Assembly: GCA_035695045.1 (NCBI GenBank)
Contig: DASSEX010000027.1
Coordinates: forward strand, 1-64,000
Direction of reading: 5' to 3'
Length of the DNA: 64,000 nt
Source of the DNA: DASSKP01 sp035695045
GTDB lineage: Bacteria; Actinomycetota; Actinomycetes; JAFAQI01
Made by a program: the position numbers and the translations under genes. A model generated the notes under the pieces. That model was not told where the DNA came from. It did not search any database and was given only the letters and a program-made list of their open reading frames with translations. Positions 15,533 through 24,260 of the stretch are shown in pieces; within the stretch, counting starts at the first letter, position 1, and each line of letters opens with the position of its first letter.

Positions 15533-16236
15533 CGCTGGTCCTCGCCGCCATCGCGGTGGCGGCCGGCGCGGCTGCCCAGTCCGTGAGCGGGATCGGGTTC
15601 GCGCTGGTCGGCGGGCCCCTGCTGTTCACCGTGTTCGGTGCACGCGAGGGGGTCCGCGTCGCGGTCGTCCTGTCGATGCTCGTGAACATCGGTGTGCTCG
15701 CCCGCGAGCACCGTGCGGTGATGTGGCGTCGGGTGCTCCCCGTGCTCGTCACGGCTCTGGCCGCGACACCGCTGCTCGTCCACCTGCTCGCCGACGCGCA
15801 TCCGCGCGTGCTTCGCGCCGCTGCCGGTGTCGTGATCGTGGTGGGTGCCGCACTGGTGGCGGCGGGCCGGACGGCGGACACGGGCGTGGTGGGTGGCGTG
15901 GTCGCGGGTCTCGCGTCGGCCACGATGAACGTGCTGGCCTCGGCCGGCGGGCCGGCGGTCGCCGTCTACGCGGCGGGTGCGCGGTGGGACCCCGGACGGG
16001 TGCGCGCCACGCTGCAGGCGTACTTCCTCGCGCTCAACGTCGTCACTCTCGCCACGCTCGGCCTGCCGCACTGGTCGGCGGGCCAGGCGGCGGTGCTCGT
16101 CGGCTGCCTGCTCGCGGGCTCCGCGGCGGGGGCGTGGATGGTCGGCCGGGTGTCGCCGACGAGGGCGCGGACGGTCACGCTTGCGCTCGCCGCGGCGGGT
16201 GGCCTCGGCGTACTGATCTCCGCAGTCAGCGGGTGA
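15529..16236 (+). CDS. TauE/SafE (TSUP) family membrane permease
   Basis: 235 residues, almost wholly hydrophobic with seven to eight predicted helices. The N-terminal AAQSVSGIGFALVGGPLL is the first TSUP repeat signature and ASATMNVLASAGGPAVAVYA the second. TSUP proteins export sulfite, sulfoacetate or related anions; the substrate here is unknown. GTG 15529 overlaps the GNAT stop as GTGA. The 3' end overlaps the convergent rpmB by 11 bases. Confidence 0.85.
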   Translation: MTLVLAAIAVAAGAAAQSVSGIGFALVGGPLLFTVFGAREGVRVAVVLSMLVNIGVLAREHRAVMWRRVLPVLVTALAATPLLVHLLADAHPRVLRAAAGVVIVVGAALVAAGRTADTGVVGGVVAGLASATMNVLASAGGPAVAVYAAGARWDPGRVRATLQAYFLALNVVTLATLGLPHWSAGQAAVLVGCLLAGSAAGAWMVGRVSPTRARTVTLALAAAGGLGVLISAVSG

Positions 16237-16414
16237 CCTTGCCCGCCTTGAGGCAGGAGGTGCACACGTTGACCTTGCGACGAGTGCCTGGGCTCACGAG
16301 CGCGCGCACCGACTGGATGTTCGGGTTGAACCGACGGCGTGTGCGCCGGTGGGAGTGCGACACGTTCATGCCGAATCCCGGCCCCTTGCCGCAGACGTCG
16401 CACACGGAAGCCAC
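16226..16414 (-). CDS. rpmB: 50S ribosomal protein L28 (zinc-ribbon form)
   Basis: 62 residues, MASVCDVCGKGPGFGMNVSHS with the N-terminal CDVC pair and the C-terminal CTSC pair, so this is the zinc-binding (C+) paralogue. Where a zinc-free paralogue exists elsewhere it is often Zur-controlled. HRRTRRRFNPN is the RNA-binding segment. Divergent from recG, with a good promoter upstream. Confidence 0.97.
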   Translation of the reverse strand: MASVCDVCGKGPGFGMNVSHSHRRTRRRFNPNIQSVRALVSPGTRRKVNVCTSCLKAGKVTR

Positions 16415-16468
16415 GGGAGTTCTCCAGTCGAGGTGATGTCAACGGCCGCTCGGCCACAGGACCCAGCC

Positions 16469-16498
16469 AGACTAGCCGAGGCGCAGCGCAAGTCCCAA
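16469..16498 (-). promoter_or_regulatory. Promoter of rpmB
   Basis: Read on the minus strand, TTGGGA (16493-16498) and TAGTCT (16469-16474) are separated by 18 bases, leaving a leader of roughly 45-50 bases before the rpmB ATG. Confidence 0.5.
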
Positions 16499-16530
16499 AA
16501 CCCGTCCGCGACGCCGCTTAGGCTGCCCGC

Positions 16531-18720
16531 GTGGTCGACGTGCGCTCCCCCCTGCGTGATCTCGTCGGTGACAAGACGGCCAAGGTCCTGGAGAAGGGCC
16601 TGGGGCTCCGCACCTGCGGTGACCTGCTGCGTCACTACCCCCGACGCTACGTCGAGCGTGGCGTCCTGACTCCGCTCACCGACCTTCGCGAAGACGAGTA
16701 CGTCACCGTGCAGGCCGAGATCGTGAGCGTCGCCAGAGTGCCGTTTCGCAAGGCCGGCCAGCAGGGCCGGACGAAGGAGCGGGTCGAGGTCGTCGTCACG
16801 GACGGCCGGGGCAAGCTCAAGCTGACGTTCTTCAACCAGGGCTGGCGAAGCCGGCAGCTGACCGCCGGGATGCAGGGGCTCTTCGCCGGCAAGGTCGGTT
16901 CGTTCCGGGGCCAGGCGCAGCTCGTCAACCCACAGACGCAGCTGCTCGACGAGGACGGCGCCGCCGACGAGCGGATGCTCACCGGGCTGATCGCCGTCTA
17001 TCCCGCGACGACCGTGATGCCGTCGTGGAACATCGCGAAGGCCGTCCGCATGGCGATCGACGTCGTCGATCCGGGACCCGACCCGCTGCCGGAGGAGGTT
17101 CGCGCGCGACACGGGCTGCTCGACCTTCAGCAGGCGATCCGTTGGGTGCATGTCGCCGACACCATGGAGCAGGCGCGCCAGGCGCGGCAACGGCTGAAAT
17201 GGGACGAGGCGTTCGTCCTGCAGACGGTGCTGGCGCAGCGCCGTGCGGCGGCACTCGCGCAGCCTGCGATGCCGCGACTAAGCAAGACCGGCGGGCTGCT
17301 CGACGCCTTCGACGAGCGACTGCCGTTCGCGCTGACCGCCGGCCAGCGCGAGGTGGGCGAGACGTTGCTGAGCGAGATCGCACAGCCGCATCCGATGCAC
17401 CGCCTGCTGCAAGGCGAAGTCGGCTCGGGCAAGACGATCGTCGCCTTGCGCGCGATGCTCGCCGTCGTCGACGCGGGCGGCCAGGCGGCTCTGCTCGCGC
17501 CGACCGAGGTGCTCGCGCAGCAGCATCACCGCACGATTCGCGATCTGCTCGGGCCGCTGGCCCAGGCGGGGGAGCTCGGCGGCGCCGAGGAAGCCACCCG
17601 CGTGGCGCTCCTGACCGGCTCGCAGAGCGCGGCGGCGCGGCGCAGCAACCTTCTCGACGCAGCGAGTGGTGCCGCAGGCATCGTCGTCGGCACGCATGCG
17701 CTGCTCGAGCAACATGTGCAGTTCGCCGACCTCGGCCTGGTGGTCGTCGACGAGCAGCATCGCTTCGGTGTCGAGCAGCGCGATGCGTTGCGCAGCAAGG
17801 GCGACATGCCCCCGCACGTCCTCGTGATGACCGCGACCCCGATCCCACGAACCGTCGCGATGACCGTCTTCGGTGATCTCGAGACGTCGACGCTCTCCGA
17901 ACTTCCGGCCGGCAGGTCACCCATCCAGACGACCGTCGTGCCGGTAGGGGAGCAGCCGGCCTGGCTGGACCGCGCCTGGACGCGCATCCGCGAGGAGGTG
18001 GCCGCCGGACGGCAGGCCTACGTCGTCTGCGCACGGATCGGAGGTGACGTCGGACTGGAGGAGATCGCCGATCTCGACTTCGAGGTCGACGACGGCGACG
18101 CCCGGCGGCCTGCCGCCGCTGTCGTCGACGTCGCCCCGATGCTGGCTGACGGTCCCTTGCACGGTTTGCGCGTCGGAGTGCTGCACGGCCGCCTGGCGCC
18201 CGATGCGAAGGACGACGTCATGCGTTCCTTCGCCCGCGGCGAGATCGACGTCCTCGTCGCGACGACTGTGATCGAGGTCGGTGTCGACGTACCGAACGCA
18301 ACCGTCATGGTGGTGCTCGACGCCGACCGCTTCGGCGTCTCGCAGCTCCACCAGCTCCGCGGGCGAGTCGGGCGAGGCGCGCATCCGGGCCTCTGCCTTC
18401 TCGTCACCGACGCGCGGGTGGAGACACCCGCGAGGGAGCGGGTCGACGGCGTCGCGAGCACTCTCGATGGCTTCCAGATCGCGCGACTCGACCTCGAACA
18501 ACGCCGTGAAGGCGACGTGCTCGGCGCTGCGCAGTCGGGGCGCCGCTCCAGCCTCCGCCTGCTCCGGCTGCTGCGCGACGAGGACGTGATCGAGGCTGCG
18601 CGGCAGGAGGCGACGGCACTCGTCGATGCGGACCCGACGCTGTCCCGCTACGACGCGCTCGTCGACGCGGTCCGAGAGCTGCTCGACACCGAACGCGCCG
18701 ACTACCTCGAGAAAGCGTGA
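16531..18720 (+). CDS. recG: ATP-dependent DNA helicase RecG
   Basis: Fork-remodelling helicase for recombination and stalled replication forks. 729 residues: N-terminal wedge/OB domain (to about residue 260), Walker A GEVGSGKT near residue 296, motif II DEQHRFG, ATPIPRT, and the C-terminal helicase half with VIEVGVDVPNA, QLRGRVGRG and the TRG-like end. GTG 16531 is preceded six bases earlier by TAGGCT (16519-16524), a -10 placed for leaderless transcription. Confidence 0.97.
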   Translation: MVDVRSPLRDLVGDKTAKVLEKGLGLRTCGDLLRHYPRRYVERGVLTPLTDLREDEYVTVQAEIVSVARVPFRKAGQQGRTKERVEVVVTDGRGKLKLTFFNQGWRSRQLTAGMQGLFAGKVGSFRGQAQLVNPQTQLLDEDGAADERMLTGLIAVYPATTVMPSWNIAKAVRMAIDVVDPGPDPLPEEVRARHGLLDLQQAIRWVHVADTMEQARQARQRLKWDEAFVLQTVLAQRRAAALAQPAMPRLSKTGGLLDAFDERLPFALTAGQREVGETLLSEIAQPHPMHRLLQGEVGSGKTIVALRAMLAVVDAGGQAALLAPTEVLAQQHHRTIRDLLGPLAQAGELGGAEEATRVALLTGSQSAAARRSNLLDAASGAAGIVVGTHALLEQHVQFADLGLVVVDEQHRFGVEQRDALRSKGDMPPHVLVMTATPIPRTVAMTVFGDLETSTLSELPAGRSPIQTTVVPVGEQPAWLDRAWTRIREEVAAGRQAYVVCARIGGDVGLEEIADLDFEVDDGDARRPAAAVVDVAPMLADGPLHGLRVGVLHGRLAPDAKDDVMRSFARGEIDVLVATTVIEVGVDVPNATVMVVLDADRFGVSQLHQLRGRVGRGAHPGLCLLVTDARVETPARERVDGVASTLDGFQIARLDLEQRREGDVLGAAQSGRRSSLRLLRLLRDEDVIEAARQEATALVDADPTLSRYDALVDAVRELLDTERADYLEKA

Positions 18721-18769
18721 GCCGGCGCGGTCGGCGCCGCTGTTGGGCGGCGCGTGGGGCGGTGGACGG

Positions 18770-19321
18770 GTGACGCGCGTCGTCGCCGGCGCTCTCGGGG
18801 GTCGCAAGCTGACCGTCCCTGCAGGACGCAACACCCGGCCCACCGCCGAGCGGGTCCGGGAAGGTCTGTTCTCCACGCTGGAGTCGCTGTGGGGGCCGCT
18901 CGCGGGCGCGGCGTTCCTCGACCTGTACGCCGGGAGCGGCGCGGTCGGCATCGAGGCCGCGAGCAGGGGAGCGGGGCGGGTCACCTTCGTCGAGCGTGAT
19001 CCCCGGGCGGTCGCCGTGCTCAGAGGCAACCTCGATGCGCTCGAGGTCCAGCACTCGGAGGTCGTGTCCGCGTCGGTCGGCCGGTTCGTCGGCGACAGAG
19101 CGGTCGCGCGTTTCGACCTCGTCTACGTCGACCCGCCCTACGCCGAGGCGGTCGACGACACCCTCGCGATGCTGCAGGCCAACGACTGGCTCGAGCCGGG
19201 TGCGGTGGTCGTCGTCGAACGTGCCACGCGTGACTCCGCGCCGGTCTGGCCCGCCGGGCTCGTCCTCGACCGGACGCGCCGCTACGGCGACACGACGCTT
19301 TGGTACGGTCGCCGACCGTGA
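18770..19321 (+). CDS. rsmD: 16S rRNA (guanine966-N2)-methyltransferase
   Basis: SAM-dependent methyltransferase acting on assembled 30S subunits. 183 residues. TRPTAERVREGLFSTL is the family start, FLDLYAGSGAVGIEAASRGA the SAM site and VYVDPPY the catalytic DPPY loop. GTG 18770 gives the normal family N-terminus. It overlaps coaD by four bases (GTGA). Confidence 0.95.
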   Translation: MTRVVAGALGGRKLTVPAGRNTRPTAERVREGLFSTLESLWGPLAGAAFLDLYAGSGAVGIEAASRGAGRVTFVERDPRAVAVLRGNLDALEVQHSEVVSASVGRFVGDRAVARFDLVYVDPPYAEAVDDTLAMLQANDWLEPGAVVVVERATRDSAPVWPAGLVLDRTRRYGDTTLWYGRRP

Positions 19322-19794
19322 GGCGTGCGGTCTGCCCCGGCTCGTTCGATCCTGTGACGTGCGGCCATCTCGACGTCATCGAACGGGTCAGCCCGCTGTT
19401 CGACGAGATCATCGTCGCGGTCGGCGTCAACCAGTCGAAGAACCGGCTCTTCGAGCCGGAGGAACGCGTCGAGATGATCCGCGAGGTCACCGCAGACCTG
19501 CCGAACGTGCGGGTCGACGTCTTCAAGGGGCTGCTCGTCGACTTCTGCAAGACCCACGGGGTGCAGGCGATCGTCAAGGGTCTGCGCGCGGTCAGCGACT
19601 TCGACTACGAGCTGCAGATGGGTCAGATGAACCACTCGCTGGCCGGGGTGGAGACATTGTTCATCCCGACCAACCCGCTCTACAGTTTCCTCTCGTCGAG
19701 CCTCGTCAAAGAGGTGGCGACCTACGGCGGCGATGTGTCCGGGCTGGTCCCGGACGCGATCCTGCGCCGGCTGCAGAGCCGGCTCGCGCGCTGA
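19318..19794 (+). CDS. coaD: Phosphopantetheine adenylyltransferase
   Basis: Penultimate step of coenzyme A synthesis. 158 residues. The nucleotidyltransferase signature is CPGSFDPVTCGHLDVIERV; the usual TNGH appears as TCGH, with the catalytic histidine kept. KGLRAVSDFDYELQMGQMN and SSSLVKEVATYGGDVSGLVP are family motifs. The start GTG 19318 overlaps the rsmD stop. Confidence 0.96.
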   Translation: MRRAVCPGSFDPVTCGHLDVIERVSPLFDEIIVAVGVNQSKNRLFEPEERVEMIREVTADLPNVRVDVFKGLLVDFCKTHGVQAIVKGLRAVSDFDYELQMGQMNHSLAGVETLFIPTNPLYSFLSSSLVKEVATYGGDVSGLVPDAILRRLQSRLAR

Positions 19795-19823
19795 TCGACC
19801 GACGCACAACCGGAAGGCCCCTC

Positions 19824-20318
19824 GTGGACGTGCACGCCAAGCTCGACGAGCTGACGGCGTTGGTCGAGAACGCCCGCGCCATGCCGATGTCCGCCTCGTG
19901 CGTGGTCAACCGGGGGGAGGTCCTCGACCACATCGACGAGGTGCGCCAGCTGTTGCCTTCGGAGATCGCCGCGGCGGAACGGGTGCTGGCCGACAAACGG
20001 GCTGTCGTCGAGGAAGGTCGCGCTGAGGCGGAGGAGCTGATCGAGGCGGCCCGCGCCGAGCGTGCCCGGATGGTCTCGCGCACCGAGGTGATGCGCGAGG
20101 CCACCAAGGAGGCCGAGCAGCTGCTCGAGGCCGCGCGGGCGGACACCGAGCGCATGCGGCGGGAGATCGACGACTACGTCGACGGCAAGCTCGCGAACTT
20201 CGAGGTCGTCCTGCACAAGACGATGGCCGCGGTGGCCAAGGGGCGCGCCAAGATCAGCGGCCGGACCGGGCTCGAGGGACTCGGCCCCGGCCCGGACGAG
20301 GCGCCGCTTCCGCAGTGA
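19824..20318 (+). CDS. DivIVA-like coiled-coil protein (SepIVA type)
   Basis: 164 residues, largely one long coiled coil (about residues 40-130; EIAAAERVLADKRAVVEEGRAEAEEL...). It carries a short conserved N-terminal region (VDVHAKLDELTALVENARAMPMSASCVVNRGEVL). In mycobacteria the gene at this position, upstream of DUF177 and rnc, is SepIVA, a DivIVA-domain protein of septation and polar growth; in older annotation it appears as an ATP synthase B-like protein. It is inferred to be cytoplasmic and involved in division. GTG 19824 follows GGAAGG. Thirty bases separate it from coaD. Confidence 0.75.
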   Translation: MDVHAKLDELTALVENARAMPMSASCVVNRGEVLDHIDEVRQLLPSEIAAAERVLADKRAVVEEGRAEAEELIEAARAERARMVSRTEVMREATKEAEQLLEAARADTERMRREIDDYVDGKLANFEVVLHKTMAAVAKGRAKISGRTGLEGLGPGPDEAPLPQ

Positions 20319-20431
20319 GCTCCGGGGAGCGTCCGGTCCAGTAGACTCGACCGCCGTCCCCGTCGTGCGGAGCACGCCCAGAGCGATCCTGCGAAGCACG
20401 GCGAAGCCGACCGTCCCCGGAAGACCTCACC

Positions 20432-21016
20432 ATGCCCACGCGCAGCGCCACGACTGTCGACCCGCGCTCGCCGTTCGTGCTCGACACTCGCGAGCTCGGC
20501 CGGCGTCCCGGGTCGATGCGCCGTGTCCAGCGCACCGTGCCGGCGCCCGCGGAGTGGGCGCTCGAGCTGGTCCGGGTGCCGGAGGGCGCCGACGTCGAGC
20601 TCGACCTCCGGCTGGAGGCGGTCATGGAGGGCGTGCTGGTGTCCGGCTCGGTGCGCGCGCCGCTGGCCGCCGAGTGCGGCCGCTGCCTGGAAGCCGTCGA
20701 CGCGGTTCTCGACGCCGAGATCCAGGAGCTGTTCGCCTATGACCCCGCGGACGCCGGCGACGAGGTGTCCGTGCTCAGCGGTGACCTGCTCGACCTGCGG
20801 CCGCTGCTTCGCGACGCGGTCGTTCTCGCGATGCCGATCAACCCGGTGTGCGACGACGCCTGCGCCGGCCTGTGCGCCATCTGCGGCGCGCGGCTGGCCG
20901 ACCTGCCCGACGACCATGCGCACGAAGACGTCGACCCCCGGTGGTCGAAGCTGTCGGCGCTGCGCTCATCCGATGCACCCTCATCCGATCCGGCCTCGCC
21001 GGAGATTGGACGCTGA
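20432..21016 (+). CDS. DUF177 (YceD) family protein
   Basis: 194 residues, MPTRSATTVDPRSPFVLDTRELGRRPG. The DUF177 core is CGRCLEAVDAVLDAEIQELF and a C-terminal cysteine cluster (VCDDACAGLCAICGARL). YceD proteins are almost always found directly upstream of rpmF, as here, and are linked to 23S rRNA accumulation in plants and E. coli. The rpmF gene starts three bases after its stop. The 113-base gap upstream contains TAGACT (20342-20347), a possible -10 without a clear -35. Confidence 0.88.
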   Translation: MPTRSATTVDPRSPFVLDTRELGRRPGSMRRVQRTVPAPAEWALELVRVPEGADVELDLRLEAVMEGVLVSGSVRAPLAAECGRCLEAVDAVLDAEIQELFAYDPADAGDEVSVLSGDLLDLRPLLRDAVVLAMPINPVCDDACAGLCAICGARLADLPDDHAHEDVDPRWSKLSALRSSDAPSSDPASPEIGR

Positions 21017-21019
21017 CCC

Positions 21020-21193
21020 GTGGCCGTTCCCAAGCGCCGGATGTCTCGGAGCAACACGCGCTCGCGCCGTTCGCAGTGGAAGGCGTCCGCGCCATCGCTC
21101 GTGAGCTGCAAGCGCTGCCGGCAGCCCAAGCTTCCGCACGTCGCCTGCACCGTCTGCGGCACCTACAACGACCGCCAGGTCGTCGACGTCTGA
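21020..21193 (+). CDS. rpmF: 50S ribosomal protein L32 (zinc form)
   Basis: 57 residues from GTG 21020: VAVPKRRMSRSNTRSRRSQW, then the zinc ribbon CKRC...CTVC. The family start AVPKR(R/K)xS is clear. It follows DUF177 with a three-base gap and precedes plsX, the classical yceD-rpmF-plsX arrangement joining ribosome and lipid synthesis genes. Confidence 0.96.
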   Translation: MAVPKRRMSRSNTRSRRSQWKASAPSLVSCKRCRQPKLPHVACTVCGTYNDRQVVDV

Positions 21194-21215
21194 GCCACTC
21201 CCGCACCCAGTCGGC

Positions 21216-22235
21216 GTGACCGCGTCCAGCGTTCGGGTCGCGCTCGACCTGCTCGGCGGCGACGGCGCGCCGGACGTCGTGGTGGACGGTGCGCTGGTCG
21301 CCGCCCGCGAGCCGGGCGTCGAGGTCATCCTCGTCGGCCCGCCCGATCTGGCCGCTGATCTGCTGAAGGCGCGCGGTGCTGCCGGTGCGCTCGAGGTCGA
21401 GCCGGCCACCGAGTCCGTGGACATGGCCGAGGACCCCGTCCGGGCGGTCCGCGCGAAGCGGGATGCGACGGTGCGCGTGGCCGCCCGTCTCGTCCGCGAC
21501 GGGCGGGCCGACGCAGCCGTTTCGGCCGGCTCGACCGGGGCGTTCGTCGTCGCCTCCGTGTTCACGCTGGGCCGGCTTCCCGGCGTCACCCGGCCGGCGA
21601 TCGCCGTCACCGTTCCTGCCACCCACGGCCCCGTGGTCCTGCTCGACGCCGGGGCCAACGTCGAGTGCGGTGCGGACCTGCTCGGCCAGTTCGCGCTGGC
21701 CGGCGCCGCGTACGCCGTCACCCGGCTCGGCCGCCCCGAGCCCCGAGTGGGCCTGTTGTCCAACGGCACGGAGCCGGGAAAGGGCGACGCGCTTCGCCAG
21801 GAGGCGTCCGCGCTGCTCGCGCAGCTGCCGCTGTCCTACGCCGGCTACGTCGAGAGCAGTGCCGTCACGACAGGTGACGTCGTCGATGTCGTCGTCGCCG
21901 ACGGCTTCACCGGCAACGTGCTGCTCAAGGGTCTCGAGGGTATGCAGGCCTTGGCCCGCGAGACGCTGGTGCGCGCCCTCGACGATCCCGACGACGCCGT
22001 ATCGGCGCTCGAGCCTCTCGGCGCCGACCGGCTCGGGGGCGCGCTTCTTCTCGGCGTACCGGGAACAATCGTCATCGGTCATGGATCATCTGGGCCGGAG
22101 GCGATCGCTGCGTGCGTCCGTCTCGCGGCCGAGTCGGTTCGCGAACGCGTCGTGCCGCGCGTTGCCGAGGCCATGGCGGCTCTCGTGGCGCGCCGCCGGG
22201 CGGAGGCCGGCCTGGCCGGAGCGACGCAAGAGTGA
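21216..22235 (+). CDS. plsX: Phosphate acyltransferase
   Basis: Converts acyl-ACP to acyl-phosphate for phospholipid synthesis, peripheral membrane enzyme. 339 residues. RVALDLLGGDGAPDVVVDG is the family N-terminus, SAGSTGAFV the substrate loop, LLDAGANVECGADLL and DGFTGNVLLKGLEG the later signatures. GTG 21216. Followed by the acyl carrier protein gene, its substrate donor. Confidence 0.95.
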   Translation: MTASSVRVALDLLGGDGAPDVVVDGALVAAREPGVEVILVGPPDLAADLLKARGAAGALEVEPATESVDMAEDPVRAVRAKRDATVRVAARLVRDGRADAAVSAGSTGAFVVASVFTLGRLPGVTRPAIAVTVPATHGPVVLLDAGANVECGADLLGQFALAGAAYAVTRLGRPEPRVGLLSNGTEPGKGDALRQEASALLAQLPLSYAGYVESSAVTTGDVVDVVVADGFTGNVLLKGLEGMQALARETLVRALDDPDDAVSALEPLGADRLGGALLLGVPGTIVIGHGSSGPEAIAACVRLAAESVRERVVPRVAEAMAALVARRRAEAGLAGATQE

Positions 22236-22272
22236 GACGACGGGCAGGATGGCGTCGGGACAGGGAGGCACG

Positions 22273-22560
22273 GTGAGCGCCATGGGCAAGGCGTCGGTCG
22301 ACTCTCCCGACCGCGACCAGGTGTTCGCGGTCGTGCGGGACGCGGTCGCGACGGTCCTCGAGCGGCCGCCGTCATCGGTGACCTGGGACAGCGACTTCGC
22401 CGAGCTGCAAGCCGACTCTCTTGCCCTCGTCGAGGTCGCGGAGATCGTCGAGGAACGCCTGGCGCCGTACGCTCCCGAGGGCTTTCACATCCCGGACGAG
22501 GAGCTCGAACAGCTGCGTACCGTCGGCGAGGCGGTCACCCTCGCGTTGGCGAGGCTGTGA
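22273..22560 (+). CDS. acpP: Acyl carrier protein
   Basis: 95 residues from GTG 22273, which has GGGAGG four bases upstream; ATG 22249 and ATG 22282 are less likely starts. The phosphopantetheine serine is in QADSLALVEV (S49), with the upstream DSDFAELQ and downstream EIVEERL helix of the four-helix ACP fold. Its place between plsX and rnc points to the general fatty-acid ACP. It touches the rnc start. Confidence 0.9.
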   Translation: MSAMGKASVDSPDRDQVFAVVRDAVATVLERPPSSVTWDSDFAELQADSLALVEVAEIVEERLAPYAPEGFHIPDEELEQLRTVGEAVTLALARL

Positions 22561-23318
22561 TGGCCGACGCCGGCGCGGCCGGTGATCTCGCCGGTCTCAT
22601 CGAAGCGCTCGGTGGCACGGTCGACCGCGAGCTCGTCGAGCGGGCGGTGACCCACCGGTCCTTCGCCTACGAGAACGGCGGCCTGCCGACCAACGAGCGC
22701 CTGGAGTTCCTCGGTGACTCGGTGCTGGGTCTCGTCGTGACGGAGGAGCTCTACCGCCGCCACCCCGACCTGCCCGAAGGCCAGCTCGCGAAGCTCCGAG
22801 CCGCGGTGGTGAACGCCCGCGCGCTCGCCGAGGTCGCCCGCGAGCTGGACATCGGGCAGTACCTCCGTCTCGGGCGCGGCGAGGAGGCGAGCGGCGGTCG
22901 CGACAAGTCGTCGATCCTCGCCGACGCCGTCGAGGCGCTGATCGGCGCGTTCTACCTCGACCGCGGCACCGAAGCCGCTCGTGAGCTGGTGCTGCGGCTG
23001 TTCGCCGGGCTCCTCGACGAGTCCGCCCGTCTCGGCGCCGGTCTCGACTGGAAGACGTCGCTGCAGGAGCTCGCCGCGGGCAGGTCGCTCGGCGTTCCCG
23101 AGTACGACGTCACGGAGAGCGGGCCGGACCACGCGAAGGCGTTCGAGGCCACTGCCGTCGTGGGTGGTCGTCGCGTCGGTATCGGTCAGGGACGCAGCAA
23201 GAAGGAAGCCGAGCAACGCGCGGCCGAGCGGGCCTGGCGCGAGCTGTCGGCCGCCGAGGACGCGCCGGAGTCGGACACTGCCGCATCCGATCCGGCGACT
23301 CCCGACCCGGTCTCCTGA
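22560..23318 (+). CDS. rnc: Ribonuclease III
   Basis: Double-strand RNA endonuclease for rRNA and mRNA processing. 252 residues. The RIIID signature ERLEFLGDSVLGLVVTEELY is near residue 47, the second catalytic Asp/Glu segment is DKSSILADAVEALIGAFYLD, and a C-terminal double-stranded RNA-binding domain follows (DWKTSLQELAA...KKEAEQRAAERAW). ATG 22560 overlaps the acpP stop by one base; GTG 22557 is also possible. Confidence 0.96.
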   Translation: MADAGAAGDLAGLIEALGGTVDRELVERAVTHRSFAYENGGLPTNERLEFLGDSVLGLVVTEELYRRHPDLPEGQLAKLRAAVVNARALAEVARELDIGQYLRLGRGEEASGGRDKSSILADAVEALIGAFYLDRGTEAARELVLRLFAGLLDESARLGAGLDWKTSLQELAAGRSLGVPEYDVTESGPDHAKAFEATAVVGGRRVGIGQGRSKKEAEQRAAERAWRELSAAEDAPESDTAASDPATPDPVS

Positions 23319-24260
23319 GTGCCGGAGCTCCCCGAGGTCGAAACCGTCCGCCGCGGCCTTCAGCGCTGGATGGTCGGCCGCACCGTGAGCAGCCTCCAGG
23401 TCTTCGGGCCGCGGACCCTGCGTCGCCACGCCCCCGGCCCCGCCGACTTCATCGCCCGCATCGAAGGCCGCACCGTCGTCGCCGCCTGTCGCCGAGGCAA
23501 GTACCTCTGGCTGCCGTTGTCGTCTCCGGGGGCTTCGCCGCTTGTCGCGGGGCCCCCACCCCGCTCCCCGGGGGCGTCGCCGCTCGTCGCGACGGACTCT
23601 GACAGCTGCATCGTGGCTCACTTGGGGATGTCGGGACAGTTCCTGGCGGTCGAGAAGGGGACACCGGATCCGCCGCATCTTCGGGCCAGGTTCCGTTTCG
23701 ACGACGACGGGCCGGAGATCCGGTTCGTCGACCAGCGCACCTTCGGCGGGCTCGCACTCGAGATGCTCGACGACGCGTCGGCGCCTCCGCCGTCGGTCGC
23801 GCACATCGCCGTCGACCCGATCGACCCCGCCTTCGACCGGGACGCGGTTCACACCGCGTTGCGGCGGCGACGCACCGGCCTGAAGCGCGCCCTGCTGGAC
23901 CAGACCCTCGTGTCGGGCATCGGCAACATCTACGCCGACGAGTCGCTGTGGCGGGCGCGGCTGCACTACGCCCGCGCCAGCGAGTCGCTCCGCCGGAACG
24001 AGACCGAACGGCTCCTCGATGCCGTCGACGAGGTGCTGCGCGCGGCGATCGCCGCCGGCGGCACGTCGTTCGACGAGATGTACGTCGCCGTGAACGGCGA
24101 GAGCGGCTGGTTCGAGCGCTCGCTCGAGGTCTACGGCCGGGAGGGTGAGCCCTGCTCCCGGTGCGGTGCTGCGATCCGCCGCGAGGCCTTCATGAACCGG
24201 TCGTCGTACCGCTGCCCTCGATGCCAGCGCGTCCCTCGCGGGGGAGCGGTCCGATGGTGA
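23319..24260 (+). CDS. mutM: Formamidopyrimidine-DNA glycosylase with an in-frame insert
   Basis: Removes 8-oxoguanine and related lesions. 313 residues. The catalytic N-terminus is PELPEVE after the initiator, KYLW carries the conserved Lys, and the C-terminal zinc finger is CSRCGAAI...YRCPRCQR. Between GKYLWLPL and CIVAHLGMSGQ there is an extra segment of about 28 residues (69-96) containing SPGASPLVA twice, absent from usual Fpg proteins, which explains the extra length. GTG 23319 begins immediately after the rnc stop; the 3' end overlaps acylphosphatase. Confidence 0.94.
   Translation: MPELPEVETVRRGLQRWMVGRTVSSLQVFGPRTLRRHAPGPADFIARIEGRTVVAACRRGKYLWLPLSSPGASPLVAGPPPRSPGASPLVATDSDSCIVAHLGMSGQFLAVEKGTPDPPHLRARFRFDDDGPEIRFVDQRTFGGLALEMLDDASAPPPSVAHIAVDPIDPAFDRDAVHTALRRRRTGLKRALLDQTLVSGIGNIYADESLWRARLHYARASESLRRNETERLLDAVDEVLRAAIAAGGTSFDEMYVAVNGESGWFERSLEVYGREGEPCSRCGAAIRREAFMNRSSYRCPRCQRVPRGGAVRW
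23523..23591 (+). repeat. Imperfect 27-base direct repeat inside mutM
   Basis: The copies at 23523-23549 and 23565-23591 agree at 24 of 27 bases and begin 42 bases apart, which keeps the reading frame. Each encodes SPGASPLVA. The core CCGGGGGC-TCGCCGCT-GTCGCG is unlike the surrounding coding sequence. Confidence 0.85.
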
